This document shows, piece after piece, positions 10,875-23,207 of a stretch of 64,000 nt of DNA. Origin of the DNA: Petrosia ficiformis (lineage: Eukaryota; Porifera; Demospongiae; Haplosclerida; Petrosiidae); assembly GCA_947044365.1 (NCBI GenBank), contig OX345640.1:1607001-1671000 (forward strand), read 5' to 3'. The stretch's first letter is position 1. Each line of letters begins with the position of its first letter. Made by a program: the position numbers and the translations under genes. A model generated the notes under the pieces. That model saw nothing but the letters and a program-made list of their open reading frames with translations. It ran no database searches and was not told the origin of the DNA.

Positions 10875-13800
10875 TCACATTTCATTCTTTTCGTATTCCT
10901 CAAGAGCTGCCTTCAGTAACACAACAGTTTCCTATGGCAAAAAAAATAGAAGTTATGATACTACAATACTATGATAGAAACTCTATATACCCCTGTCTAG
11001 AGTCTCTAGACTATATACTTTACTTATTTCGTGCTGGTTGGCAATTCTTTAACAGAACAAGAAATAGATTGGCCTGTGTAATATTACCTCTCTGTCATTT
11101 GCAATGGCAAAATCAAGTGATGTCTTGTTATGTTTTGATTTCATTTTTGGATCAGCTCCACTATGTAGTAAAACTTCTATAAGATCATTGTGTCCATTAA
11201 GAGAGGCATACTATGAAAAGAAATTGATAATACACTGGAAGATGGATGAAAAAAATGTATGAATGAACTCATGAATGAAAGACAAGTGGATGGATAGGCA
11301 GATATAGAAGAATGAAACATTAAATAATTTCAAAGAAACCTCAATGCTATAGTAATCCATAATAGTAACACTGACTTGGGCAGTAATAGTAATATACTGA
11401 TTTTTAAGGTAATAGTAATAGTAATATATTACATTGACTTAGGAGGTATTAGTGATAGTAATATATTACATTGACTTATGAGGTATTAGTAATAGTAATA
11501 TATTACATTGACTTATGAGGTATTAGTAATAGTAATATATTACATTGACTTATGAGGTATTAGTAATAGTAATATATTACATTGACTTATGAGGTATTAG
11601 TAATAGTAATATATTACATTGACTTATGAGGTATTAGTAATAGTAATATATTACATTGACTTATGAGGTATTAGTAATAGTAATATATTACATTGACTTA
11701 TGAGGTATTAGTAATAGTAATATATTACATTGACTTATGAGGTATTAGTAATAGTACTATATTACATTGACTTATGAGGTATTAGTAATAGTAATATATT
11801 ACATTGACTTATGAGGTATTAGTAATAGTAATATATTACATTGACTTAGGAGGTATTAGTAATAGTAATATATTACATTGACTTAGGAGGTATTAGTAAT
11901 AGTACTATATTACATTGACTTAGGAGGTATTAGTAATAGTACTATATTACATTGACTTATGAGGTATTAGTAATAGTACTATATTACATTGACTTATGAG
12001 GTATTAGTAATAGTAATATATTACATTGACTTATGAGGTGATAGTAATATATTACATTGACTTAGGAGGTGATAGTATTAGTAATAGCATTTTTAAGGTA
12101 ATAGTAATAGTTATTTTTTGATTAAGGTAGTAATAGTAGTAGTAATAGTAATATACTGATTTTTAAAGTAATAGTAATTATATATATTATGTAATTGACC
12201 ACATGTCTGATATTGGATGGATGGACAAATATGGAAGGACGAGTGGATGGATAAACAGATGGAAGGATACGCAGGTGGACAGGTGTGGAGGGACAAATGG
12301 ATGGATGGACAGACAAGGAAGGATGAATGGATGGATGGATGGACAAGTAGATGATGGATGGACAGATATGGAAGGATGAGTGGATAGATGAATGACAGAG
12401 AGATTGATAGACTCATGAAAGTACTCACCATAAGTGGTGTTTGTCCATCTTGATCTCTTTGATTTACATTAGCTCCATGTTTTATCAACACTCTAGCAAC
12501 AATTGTACTTCCATTAGTAGCAGCTATAAATTGAAACACAAGAGACAACAGTCTATTAAAGCAACAGAATATACTTACCAACTTTTAACAGTGGGGTCCA
12601 TCTTGATATTGTATGATCACAAACATCATCTACCTGAATATATAATAAATAATTATTTAACAACAGCTTACAGATAGTATATGACATAAATGTATTCCTC
12701 TTCTTGTAAAGTAACAAGTACTCACTGGAACTCCCTCGGTTAGTAATAGCTCTACAGTTTCAAAATGTCCTCCATCCGAAGCCCAATGTAGAGCAGACAT
12801 GCCTAAGTGATAAAGAGAAAGATTGAGAGATTTTAAATGAGTAATGGAATATTTTATTCACCTGATAAGTCTCTTGTCATCCACGATGCCCCTGCATTGT
12901 GTAGTAACATCACACATTCATTGCATCCATGGTAACAAGCTTCCATTAGGCTATTATAAAGAATGTAAGATGTCCAGAAAGAAGAGAAGGTCTACCTTAC
13001 CTGGTCTTTCCTGCTGAATTCTGAAATTCTGGATCTGCTCCCATAGTCAATAGTAAATCTACAACTCTACAGTGTATATAGTAACATTACATTACATTGA
13101 AGAATCATGCTTCAAAGATTACTTGAAAGCAATTAGTTCCACATGACATTTTGGCATATGGCCTTCTTCAGGTGGAATGTGGAGCTAAATTTGTCATATT
13201 ATAATAGTCCATTCCTATGATTGCCTTTGGTAAGGTTTAATGTACATGTGACTGAATTCACAAACAGGGACAAGTTGTACCGCAAAATAACTTTGATCAA
13301 ATGCTTGTATAAGAGAAGTTGATTAGGAAGAAACCCTAAGCGTGGCGGCTTAGTGGTTAGAGCTCAAGCCTCTTGATCGAATGGTCAGTGGTTCGAGTTC
13401 GGCTGCAGTCGTGTTGTTTCCTGGAAAGAGAATGTCTTTTTTCTGTGGACTTCATTGCTAATCAAATGCTTACTCTTACAATTGCATGCCATTGCTCTGC
13501 TTTGCACAGGTTGTTAATCAAATTCGTTATCCAGGAATAGATATAAATTTTGATATCTTCCTGTGTACATAATACCTGTATAGCAAGTGACTACAGGTAA
13601 GTGTTTAATGAAAATTAATTTGCTGAACAAAGTCCCTATTTATGAATTATAAAATGCAAAGGATGCTGTGTTATTCCAAGTGCTCAGATAACTAATGGAG
13701 AAGACATGAAAGAACATGTGCTAGAGCTACAGACCAGCAAGAAGAAATCAACTTGTTGATATTGAAACTAATAGCTGTGTCATCCATCATAGCTGTTGTG

Positions 13801-16800
13801 TCTTCTGTCATAGTCAGAAATAATCATCACAACCACTCTAGCTAGCCATCATGCTGTCTATCATTGTCAGAACTCTGTTGTTTGTATTTTTTGCATTACA
13901 CCCTGATGAAGGCTATTGATTAAAATAGCCAAACTGTTGGTATTATCATGATAATATATTAACTGGTGAAAGAGAATAATAAATAAGAGATATGAATAGG
14001 GATGTGCGATACAACTAAATAATAGTATTGTGTATTGCTGCCAAAAATATCACGATACGATACGGTATCACGATATTTGAAATAATATTGAAACACTTAT
14101 AAAATGTAAATAAATGTCCTATTTGGATGTATTTGTCAAGAAATGGTAAAAGAAACCAATCAAAGTTATGCACACTAGCTTTTTACAATTACTTTTAGGT
14201 ATCAAATTAGACAAATTAGAAAAACCATGTTTACTAAACTGTCCATTCCAGTGTATCGATACACCCAAAAGCTAATATTGTATCACGATATTCAACGAAA
14301 ATATCGATATTTCGATATATCGATACGTATCGCACATCACTAGATATGAATAATCCCCAGTTATCATGGTCTAATAGCTGTTGTAACCAAAATTGCGAAA
14401 TGTATACAAGAAGCTTAAATATGTAAAAAAAATATTAGGTTGTGAAGTTTTGAAAGTCATTAGCAATGATTTATGGAAACCAAAGCAATCATAGGGCCAG
14501 GACACTTAAATATTCAATATTCAGTCTGCAGACTCTTGCAGTCATCATTAAAAAACCCTCATATCGATAAACATTGATATTTTTAACACATACCTCTTTC
14601 TTCCTTTTTTGCAAGCAGCCATGAGAGGGGAAGAACCTTGTATGTCTGGTATGTTCAAATAGTTAGGACTATAATATATATTAGAGGAAAATTGGGAAAT
14701 CAAACTCTACATGTTCATAGTCTCTATGATCTGAATTAGTCTGTGATGATTTTATATGTACTATAGTGTATAGTTTAATGTTACAAGGTTAATACATGAT
14801 TACACTAACTAAATAATGGAGTAATGAAATTTGACAAACACAAAAAAAAACGAGAATGGAATACTTCAGCATCGTAGGAAAAATACTTCAATAATATTTT
14901 ATCCAAGGACAACATTTTTTAATCTACAAGTGTTTAACATGACTGAATATATGTGATCGTGATTCAGAAAAGGGCACTTCTGTCGCAATTATTGATTTTG
15001 AGTTATAAGCCAAAATACCAAATTTAGCGATCGAATGTAACAAGGAGAACATGTGAAAGTTTAGAAATGGCTTTTTTAGGCATTTCAATTATTTTAGCTG
15101 TCAAACTTTGAGGGTGTGTAACTTCTCAACACAGTGTGCAATTGCAAAATCGAAACTACCAGGATGTAGGTAAGAAGATGGAGCACTAATACCAAAACCT
15201 CATTTTCAATTTTTGCAACAGAAGTGCCCTTTTCTCGATCTTGGTTCAAATTATTAGTCATAAAGATCATATTACAAGTCACTTTACTTGTTTTCTATAA
15301 TGCTGCGAACTGTATCAACATCATTATTAAGAACTGCTTTGTGTAAATGTTCACTAGTAATAGCATGACCTGTGAAGATTGTATTATACATGAGGAGTAT
15401 ATTGATATTATGTATGAATTATATAAAAGAGTAATATATTATAATATACATAGTATGCTAATAGGTCCTATAAACAAAATATAGGACCTGAATTTGTGTT
15501 TGAGGATGTAATATAGCCCAAACCTGTGAGGGCTATATCACATCCGAGGACACAAAACAAGGGTCCTATATTCAGTATATAGGACCTACTAGCATTCTAT
15601 ATACAATATATTGTATGATGGTGACATCTCCTGCATAGTGTGCACATGGAAGGTCTATATACAATATATAGGACTCACCACATCAAAGGGATGATGTCAC
15701 CATCATACTATATATATATAATTATATATATAGTTATCAGTTATAAATATCATAATTATAATGTTAGGACTAACTCGCAGTAGATATTATTATAATAGGA
15801 CTCCATGGACCAGGTCCGATATCATTTGAAGCTCGTATTCTGTAACAGTACTCTGTAGAGGAACTCAGGCCTGTGCATATATGATGAACATCACTCCCTC
15901 TATAAATATATATGTATGTATGTATGTATAATTATATGAATGACTATGTATGTATACTGTATTTATGTATGCATGTATGTATGTATACTGTATGTATGTA
16001 TGTATGTACATATGTATGTATATTGTATGTATATTGTATGTATGCATGTATGTATGTATGTATATATGTATGACTGTATGTATGTATGTGTGTATGTTTG
16101 GGAGTTTTTGTTACGAACTCTCGCAACAGAACCTTTCAACCCTATCCCGTAGGCAAGGTGAAAGGGGTGCATCGGCTGTTTCAAACTGTTACCCTTTGAG
16201 TCAACCCCTAAGGCTGCACAATCCTATCCTATTTGTATTGCATATTTTTAGGTTTTCCGAAATCGGAATTGTTGAACACTCATTTCCCTGTGTATATAAT
16301 AAGTTAATTAATCTTTAGCCTAAGACGAGAGAAACTTTACAAAACCCAAGTGGTAGCTTAAACATACATATGTACATATATACTTTGCTATCAATTTAAG
16401 GTTTGGGAGACTGGCAGCCTGTTCTTGAGAAGCAGGAATGGGGTTTAAAACGTTTTTATGGCGCCAACTCTCACCACTCTGACAGTCTCCCATTGTTAAA
16501 TTATCATGATTGTTAATTTAGTCTAGGTTCTTTGTTATACTCAGGCTTTGGTATAAAAAACACATCACATAACTAACCTGTTTCCAACATGTGGAGATAA
16601 CTAATTATAAATTCAGTGCGCATGCGCATTTCCTCACGTGTTTAATTTTTGAAATTAAAAACTTTTTTATTTTTAATTTATTTATTTATTTATTTTATTT
16701 TATTTATTTATTTTTTGTTTTTTTATTTTTATTTTTTTTATAAATTAAATTAATTTAATTTAGTTTATTATTATTATTATTATTATATTTTTTGTATGTA

Positions 16801-17403
16801 TGTATGTATGTATGTATGTATGTATGTATGTATGTATGTATGTATGTATGTATGCATGTATGTATGTAGGTATGTACGTATGTATGTAGGTATGTACGTA
16901 TGTATGTATGTACATAATTACGCATGTATATATGTATGTGTATTATGTATTGTATGTAACCATGTATATATCATATATATTATATATATATAATATATAT
17001 ATAATTATACATATGTATATATATATATATATGTATATAATTATGCATTGAATATATTTCTCACTCATAAACAGTCACAAATCCTTTCCCTCGTTCAATG
17101 TCTTCTTCTTGCACACAATAAACAAGATCAGTTTTAATGTCATTGTATGAGGAAGGAGGATGCCATGATAATTCTACACTGTGATATGTGACCTTTCCAA
17201 TAACAGGAGGATCTAGTTGATCAGGAACTGTATAGGAAAAATATTAAAGATTATATATATACAGTGAATTATTATATTGTAGGTGTGGAGAAAGTGAAAA
17301 TGGCTACAGAAGAGATAATGTTACTCAGAGAAATGACTATCATAGCTGTAAGTGTGCCTCTTATATACTATTTACCTGTTTTAAATGAATTTACTTGATT
17401 CAT
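10875..17403 (-). CDS. FANK1: FANK1: fibronectin type III and ankyrin repeat protein
   Basis: Homologue of FANK1, in mammals a testis-enriched nuclear/cytoplasmic protein. Twelve exons, all phase-consistent: 17403-17376, 17227-17065, 15899-15775, 15369-15288, 14668-14594, 13066-13001, 12950-12862, 12802-12726, 12633-12579, 12523-12429, 11210-11088 and 10931-10875; 344 residues, against 345 in human. An FN3 domain (about residues 12-105) has PPVIGKVTYHSVELSWHPPS and LSSSTEYCYRIRASNDIGPG. Six ankyrin-type units follow, e.g. ITSEHLHKAVLNNDVDTVRS, SALHWASDGGHFETVELLLT and IKHGANVNQRDQDGQTPLM. The last exon gives ETVVLLKAALEEYEKNEM then stop. The start is the first ATG (MNQVNSFKT) before the FN3; no other fits the phase. 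Introns contain a 37-bp minisatellite, a SINE, an hAT-like element and a foldback element. Very secure. Confidence 0.96.
11393..12070. repeat. 37-bp minisatellite, about 18 copies
   Basis: The unit contains TTACATTGACTTATGAGG and TATTAGTAATAGTAATATA, with few substitutions (TAATA/TACTA, TTATG/TTAGG). It lies in the last-but-one FANK1 intron group, between exons 11 and 10. A GGAT-rich simple repeat follows at 12210-12370. Confidence 0.92.
13335..13465 (+). mobile_element. tRNA-derived SINE, family 1 (copy a)
   Basis: The head has an A-box-like GGCTTAGTGGTTAGAGC and a B-box-like GGTTCGAGTTC (13390-13400). A tail containing TTTCCTGGAAAGAGAATGTC and TGTGGACTTCATT follows. A second copy with the same head and tail order is at 26340-26459 on the minus strand, so the tail is a family character. 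Confidence 0.75.
13997..14342. mobile_element. 346-bp hAT-like non-autonomous element with perfect 8-bp target duplication
   Basis: Ends TAGGGATGTGCGATAC and TAGTGATGTGCGATAC (inverse). The 8-bp flank GATATGAA occurs at 13989-13996 and 14343-14350. The interior is rich in ATCGATAT/CACGATA words. No transposase frame. A FANK1 intron hosts it. Confidence 0.88.
15451..15710. mobile_element. Nested foldback MITE, copy 2, inverted relative to copy 1
   Basis: TA-GTATGCTAATAGGTCC at the left and GGTGACATCAT inverse at the right. Same modules as 10113-10385 in reverse order, in the intron between FANK1 exons 3 and 4. Confidence 0.78.
15910..17045. other. FANK1 intron 2: TATG microsatellites around about 700 bp of unrecognised sequence
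   Basis: TATG repeats at 15910-16095 and 16795-16915, an ATTT/ATTA-rich stretch at 16660-16790 and a TA-rich stretch at 16965-17035. The 16100-16600 part is less simple (GGTTTGGGAGACTGGCAGCC and an inverse GACAGTCTCCCA suggest a decayed foldback at about 16402-16493), but has no coding frame I recognise. Confidence 0.65.
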
Positions 17404-17850
17404 GAATTCAAGAAAGTTGAAGACTATCCTGCAGCTGCACAAAAGGGGTGGGGCTGGTAGCTAGGTAATTATTTATGGGCGTATCTAAGAACCCACCTTC
17501 GTCTTTACACCTACACTTAGTTAATGAAGTTTTTTGTTCTCAGGATAAAGACGTGAAGTGAGTTGTATTTCTAGAATATTGAATACCTAATGTTTTACAG
17601 GATGTTAAACACTTCATGTATTCCCAGTATATCAAACCACAGTATATCTAATCCCAGTATGTGTGCTGTTTTGAACCACAGATAAACTTGAAGTGTTTAG
17701 TCACAGAGCCTGTCCTACATTAGTCTTAGTAATACAGATTTAATTGAATGCAATTACAGTAATTTAATGCAATTACAGTAATTGAACACAATTACAGTAA
17801 TTGAATACAATTACAATAATAACACTCCTTTAGTTTTGATATATTGAGTC
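17404..17850. promoter_or_regulatory. Head-to-head spacer FANK1 / sideroflexin
   Basis: 447 bp between divergent start codons. Sideroflexin may have an untranslated upstream exon. Repeated ATTACAGTAATTGAA words occur at 17752-17818. Promoter role is inferred. Confidence 0.45.
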
Positions 17851-20800
17851 ATGGAAACCAGTAAACAACAGTCCGTAGATCCAGAATTAGGTTCTCTTCC
17901 CCAAATCGACCTGTCAAAACCTCGTTATGATCAATCCACATTTTCGGGAAGGGCTAGTCATTTCTTTGAGGTCACGGACCCTCGGAATTTATTCGTCTCC
18001 GCTGAAAAATTAGAGAAGGCAAATATTCTTGTAAAACAATACAAGTAAGATGCATTCATGTAATATAATGTTATAGAATATATGTGTTGTCTATGTATGA
18101 AATAGGGTAGCATTTGTTTATTGTGTATGTGATTACCATAGTTACAGTATCTACAAGTGAATATCAATTGGAAGTTATAAACTAGTTTATAGCAATAAAC
18201 ATGATAACAGGCTATAAATAATACAAGTACTTTAAGATTTGTCAAGTACGTACAAGCACCAGTACTTCATTTTTTGAAGTACTTAAGTCCAAGCACAAGT
18301 ATCCACATAAATTTAAACACAACAGTTACGCTATAAACAATCTCACATCTAAAATACATCAGCTGTTCAAATCTTTTATCTGTGAGTTGGCATCGCTCTG
18401 GGTGAGCTTTTATTATTATACAATCAAAGTGCTTGATAAAGAGTACAAGCACTTTAACTAAGTGACTTAAGAACCACAACCACTTAAACGTATGTACTTA
18501 GGCATGGTTGACCCCATGTCTGGTATGTACATTGTATGTATACATGTACATGTATGTACATGTATATGTAAGTTTGTACTTTGTATGAACTATTATGTAT
18601 GTATGTACTTTGTACACATGTAGATATGTACATGTAAACTATGTACATGTATGTATGCCCTAACCTCACAAAATTTATAAATGGCATACATGCAGATATA
18701 TATGGAAAATGAGCAGATGTGTGTTGCACATATACAGAAAATCCAATTTATATGTCCAACACGCTGCATATACATGTATGTGATGTGTAGCATGTACATA
18801 TACATGTATGTTGCAGCTATGCATATGCATGATAATAATCTGAATAACCAACCACCATGTTGATATGTATTGGAATAAAGAGAGAGACACAAATCCGGAA
18901 AAAATCTGGACCAGCTGGGATTTGAATCCAGGACCTTCTGATCTCTAGTCAGATACTCCATTAACTGAGCCACTGGAGCCAAGTTGAGGAAGAACATTTC
19001 ATAGATAATGTCTACTACTTAGGTACAGACAAATTCAGCTGAGTGTCTCTCCTTAAGCTGTTTCACTGGTCAACAATACCACAAATGCTGTGTATGTGCT
19101 GTCAAAACTTGTTTCGAGGTCAACCGGTAAGACCAATTCCTCCGAAACTGTTGTGGGTGCATCATTGCATCAGCTGGTCCAGATTTTTTTCTGGATTTGT
19201 GTCTCTCTCTTTTATTCCAATACGTGTATGTATGTATGTCCAAACCTTCACTCACTCATTCATCTAGGAAAGAAGGGACTGCCAATCCTGGTACAACTGT
19301 AGAACAACTATGGGAAGCTAAAAGACTTGCTGACTCAGCTTTTCATCCTGATACTGGAGAGAAAATGTTTATTTTAGGTAGAATGTCTGCTCAGGTACCT
19401 TGTAATATGACTATCACTGGACTAATGATGACATTTTATAGGTCAGTATCTAAAGTCTGTTTACATTCATGATGACCTCAAAATTAGGATGTGATAATTA
19501 TATATATATATGTATAGTTTAATGTCATAAGGTTAATACATGATTATATTGTAACTCAATAAAGAAGCAATGGATTGAAATTTGACATACACAAAAAAGA
19601 ATGGGAAAGATGATTATGTGAAATTGGTGAAGGTGGTATAAAGATTGTTGGTCATTCCAAACTAAACTTATAATATTTCTGAGGTCATGAATGACCTTTA
19701 GACAGGTGATAAGCATCAGAGGGGTGGGTTTGAGCATGTATTGAATAAATAGGAGTAACTATCCTTTGAAGTGACATGCATTCAAGCAAGCAAGATCAGA
19801 GAGCGTTTGTAGACCTGGCTAGAGAGGTTATGTAATACCATTAGCAATACAGTGAACCCCATGTATTCCAACATGCCTGTATTAAGGACACTTACAAATG
19901 TCCCTTATAACACACCTGAAATGAAGAATCCCTCTATATTATTGGGACAAATCTAAGTGTCCAGCATTTATATCTGTCCCAACGAAAATGAGGGATTTCA
20001 CTGCACATAAATATAAGGATAGGGGTAAAACAAACATCTATAGCTCTTCATTCAAATCCAAGGCTAACTGTTTATGATCTCAAATTTAGGCTGTGATGAT
20101 TTTATAGTGTATAGTTTAATATCATAAGGATTATACTGTAACTCAATAATGAAGAAATGAATTGAAATTTGACTTGTATGAAAAAGAATGAAGATAATAA
20201 CATGGAGAGGGTTAGGAATCATTGCAAATTAAAGTTATGGATATTTTTCTAAAGTGACTTTTAGTGTATGGGCTGAAGTAGAATGAAATGATTTACAATT
20301 ACATAACAAATAGTGATATTTTTAATTTCATTACCAGACATCCAGCAGCTGTCATTTTCTGGCAGTGGATTAATCAATCTTTCAACGCAATTGTCAATTT
20401 CACTAACAGAAGTGGAGATGAACCTCTCACACCAAAGTAAGGAAATGCTCCTGTTTCTACATGTATTATTGTACATGTTTACTCACTTATAGGCAAGTAT
20501 TCAAACCATACATAGTTGCTACTACCTGTGCTACAATAACAGCTGTTGGTCTCAACACTGTGACAAAAGTATATTTATCATTTCCCCTCATCTCTGTCTG
20601 TCTTTATCTATGTCTGTCAGTCTCTATCTTCCACTTCCTTCCTTCCTCCTTTTGTCTATCTTTTTTGTTTTCTCCATTTATATCCAAACTTCTCCCCATC
20701 TTTTTCTCCTCAGAATCTTCCTCCTCTGATAGGACGATTTGTGCCATTTGCGGCAGTAGCGGCTGCTAATTGTGTTAATATTCCAATGATGAGACACAGG

Positions 20801-23077
20801 TATAATGAACAGATAACATATCTCATCTAATAGCTGGTATTATCAATCTTATCATTAATATTGCGATGATGAGACACGGGTATAATGAACAGATAACATA
20901 TCTCATCTAATATCCTGTATTATCAATCTTATCATTAATATTCTGATGATGAGACACAGGTATAATGAACAGATAACATATCCCATCTAATATCCTGTAT
21001 TATCAATCTCATCATTAATATTGCAATGATGAGACACAGGTATAATGAACAGATAACATATCTCATCTAATAGCTGGTATTATCAATCTTATCATTAATA
21101 TTGCAATGATGAGACACAGGTATAATGAACAGATAACATATCTCATCTAATATCCTGTATTATCAATCTTATCATTAATATTGCAATGATGAGACACAGG
21201 TATAATGAACAGATAACACATCTCATCTAATATCCTGTATTATCAATCTTATCATTAATATTCCGATGATGAGACACAGGTGTAATGAACAGATAACATA
21301 TCCCATCTAATAGCTGGTATATTGATCCTATCATTGTACACATATAATACACACATTCACAATTACAGGGAGATTAATTATGGTATACCAGTTGTTGATA
21401 AAGATGGCAATAGATTAGGTCTGTCCAAGGTAAGTCAGGAATGGACGAGTTTAAGCACACATTAGTGACAATTCCTTTGCTATTCCCTCGTTCAGAATGC
21501 TGCCAAGAAAGCTATTGCTCAGGTATGTCTGTCAAGGATTGGAATGGCAATGCCTGGGATGAGTAAGTGATTAATATAAGTAACAGAAAAAAATTTATAA
21601 TCATGTTTTTACGAAATATCAAATCCATGTAAATTTATTTTAATGTGATGTACTTACAGTAGGAAATTCAACGTATTGCTTTATAAAAAAAGCAACATTT
21701 ATCATTGTAGTAGGAACAGAGATGCCATGACCCCTCCCCCCCCCCTCTAAATATGTATATGGATTTGCTAAACCTCCCTGTATGAGACACCAATGGCCAG
21801 GTGTAGGGTTATCAGATACTTGTTTTTAAAGTGTAATGTACCTTAATGTGCTTCATGTGCTTTCCATTTGTGGTTAAAAGCTATCAACTTCTCTGCTTCT
21901 AGTAGGAGGGGTACATCTTTATCCTGCACCCTCTACCTGTGGTTGCATACATGCATGCGAATAGTATCATGTAATATTGGGTCCACCAGTGTATCTACAG
22001 CATACCCTGAAATAAGGCACTGTATCAGTCTAAGAGAAATGCAGTATCGATCTAATATATTTATTGTTTCTCTTGCAGTTATTCCAGCTATCATAATGAA
22101 CTCTTTAGAAAAGAAACATTTCTTTAAAGTTAGTTTCTTTAACACATTACCCTTTGACCTCTTGCATTCAAATTAATATTGCCACAGAGAATCCCATGGG
22201 CTCCAGCACCAGTGCAGATTGGTTTGGTTGGACTATGGTAAGATTAATTTTCAAATATACAATCTTAAACTGACGTCTTTTCTCTTAATACAGTCTGGCA
22301 TTTGCAACTCCTCTGTGTTGTGCTATATTCCCTCAGCAAAGGTAATTGTCTCCATGGATATCACACTCATCATACATCCATCAGTCTACCTGTGTATAGA
22401 TAGACCTGTTCGTTCATTTCTCTATACACATTAATCCTTGCATGTGTTTGTGCAAACATTCATTCATTCAATCATCCGCAAATCTGTTGATCTATTAATC
22501 ATTAATCTAAATGCATCACTCTATCTATCCTATTTTTAACATTGTGTGGTTCATTACTTCTTCTCTTTATTAAACGTAATAACAATTATGAAATACATAA
22601 TGTATTGGCATGTATAGATAGCTGTTGGGAAATGGGAACCCAAGGATTTCCTTGCACAATTTAACCCCCCTCAAGTTCATCCTCTAAATTAAGTGTCAGG
22701 ATACACCAGAACCAATCTTAGGACAATCAATTGTAAATATCCTAGGGGTATGTCCCCAGATCCAGGAGGGTGTGCTTCAAAAATGTCCTCCCCTTCCCCA
22801 AGAAAAATCCTTACAAGTTGAAACATTATATATTAAGAAATTTTAATAAAGCTCAGAAGATTTCCATCCATCTTTCATACATCTATTTATCAAATCTATC
22901 TATCAATTTATTCATCTATTTATCAAATCTACATGTATCTATCATTTTATCCATCTATTTATCCTTTTTTATAAACGCAGTTCTATTAACGTATCTCGTT
23001 TGGAACCAGAACTAAGTGAACAGATAAAACAGTCAAACCCAAGCCTTACTAAAGTATATTTTAATAAAGGCCTGTAA
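17851..23077 (+). CDS. SFXN1: Sideroflexin (SFXN1/SFXN3 type) mitochondrial amino-acid carrier
   Basis: Inner mitochondrial membrane protein; SFXN1 and SFXN3 import serine for one-carbon metabolism. Eleven exons join in phase: 17851-18044, 19268-19441, 20338-20436, 20493-20568, 20714-20799, 21369-21429, 21496-21562, 22079-22128, 22188-22237, 22294-22341 and 22981-23077, giving 333 residues (human 322). Diagnostic blocks are [100 protein letters not shown] and the C-terminal VYFNKGL. The start ATG gives [14 protein letters not shown] before the conserved [13 protein letters not shown]. The closest human match could be SFXN1 or SFXN3; I cannot separate them. Intron 5 consists mostly of an 80-bp repeat that duplicates the exon 5 donor. 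Secure. Confidence 0.96.
18045..19267. other. Sideroflexin intron 1 with SINE copies and microsatellites
   Basis: Contains TGTACATG-type simple repeat (18520-18660, 18765-18830), a minus-strand SINE (18866-18980) and an inverse partial copy of its tail (19171-19223). An ORF of 134 codons on the minus strand here runs through the SINE and is not taken as a gene. Confidence 0.7.
18866..18980 (-). mobile_element. tRNA-derived SINE, family 2
   Basis: On the minus strand the head starts GGCTCCAGTGGCTCAGTTAA (A box). An anticodon-like 5-bp stem TCTGA/TCAGA around a 7-nt loop and the B-box GGATTCAAATCC follow, then the tail TGGTCCAGATTTTTTCCGGA and TTTATTCCAATAC. The acceptor arms do not pair, so it is not a functional tRNA. 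The tail alone recurs inverted at 19171-19223. Confidence 0.75.
20775..21334. repeat. 80-bp tandem repeat (7 units) that includes the exon 5 donor of sideroflexin
   Basis: Unit 1 begins inside exon 5 (TTAATATTCCAATGATGAGA) and crosses the donor at 20800. Units 2-7 start at 20855, 20935, 21015, 21095, 21175 and 21255 and each carries the exon-end word GATGAGACAC(A/G)G followed by GT, mostly GTATAATGAAC. Unit length is not a multiple of three, and intronic in-frame TAA follows the true donor. Confidence 0.92.
22342..22980. other. Sideroflexin last intron
   Basis: No gene seen. Short ATCTATCTATTTATC-like simple sequence at 22866-22965 lies just before the acceptor of the terminal exon. Confidence 0.55.
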
Positions 23078-23207
23078 TTATACTTAGATGTTATTTATTT
23101 TGAACTGTGATTTAGAAAAATAGAATATTTATTTTGTAGTATTAATAAATTATTTATTATAATCTTGATCAGTTACTATACCTAGACCATATTGAGGGGT
23201 GGATTGA

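Noticed and set aside
12111..12428. Extension of the FANK1 ankyrin exon into SISLSFIYPLILPYLSI..
   Set aside because: Reads past a good GTGAGT donor at 12428 into a GGAT simple repeat; the spliced model matches FANK1.
15865..16993. YIHTYIHT / MYVCMYVC frames on both strands
   Set aside because: TATG microsatellites. Same for 29595-29937, 57073-57543, 58309-58626 and 63060-63436.
17294..17341. Plus-strand mini-exon MATEEIMLLREMTIIA followed by GTAAGT
   Set aside because: It overlaps the antisense FANK1 intron 1, and I found no phase-compatible continuation into sideroflexin.
18907..18980. Possible functional tRNA on the minus strand
   Set aside because: Anticodon and T arms look tRNA-like, but the acceptor arms do not pair and a SINE tail is attached.
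18593..18997. 134-codon minus-strand frame
   Set aside because: Runs through a tRNA-derived SINE and TACATG repeats.
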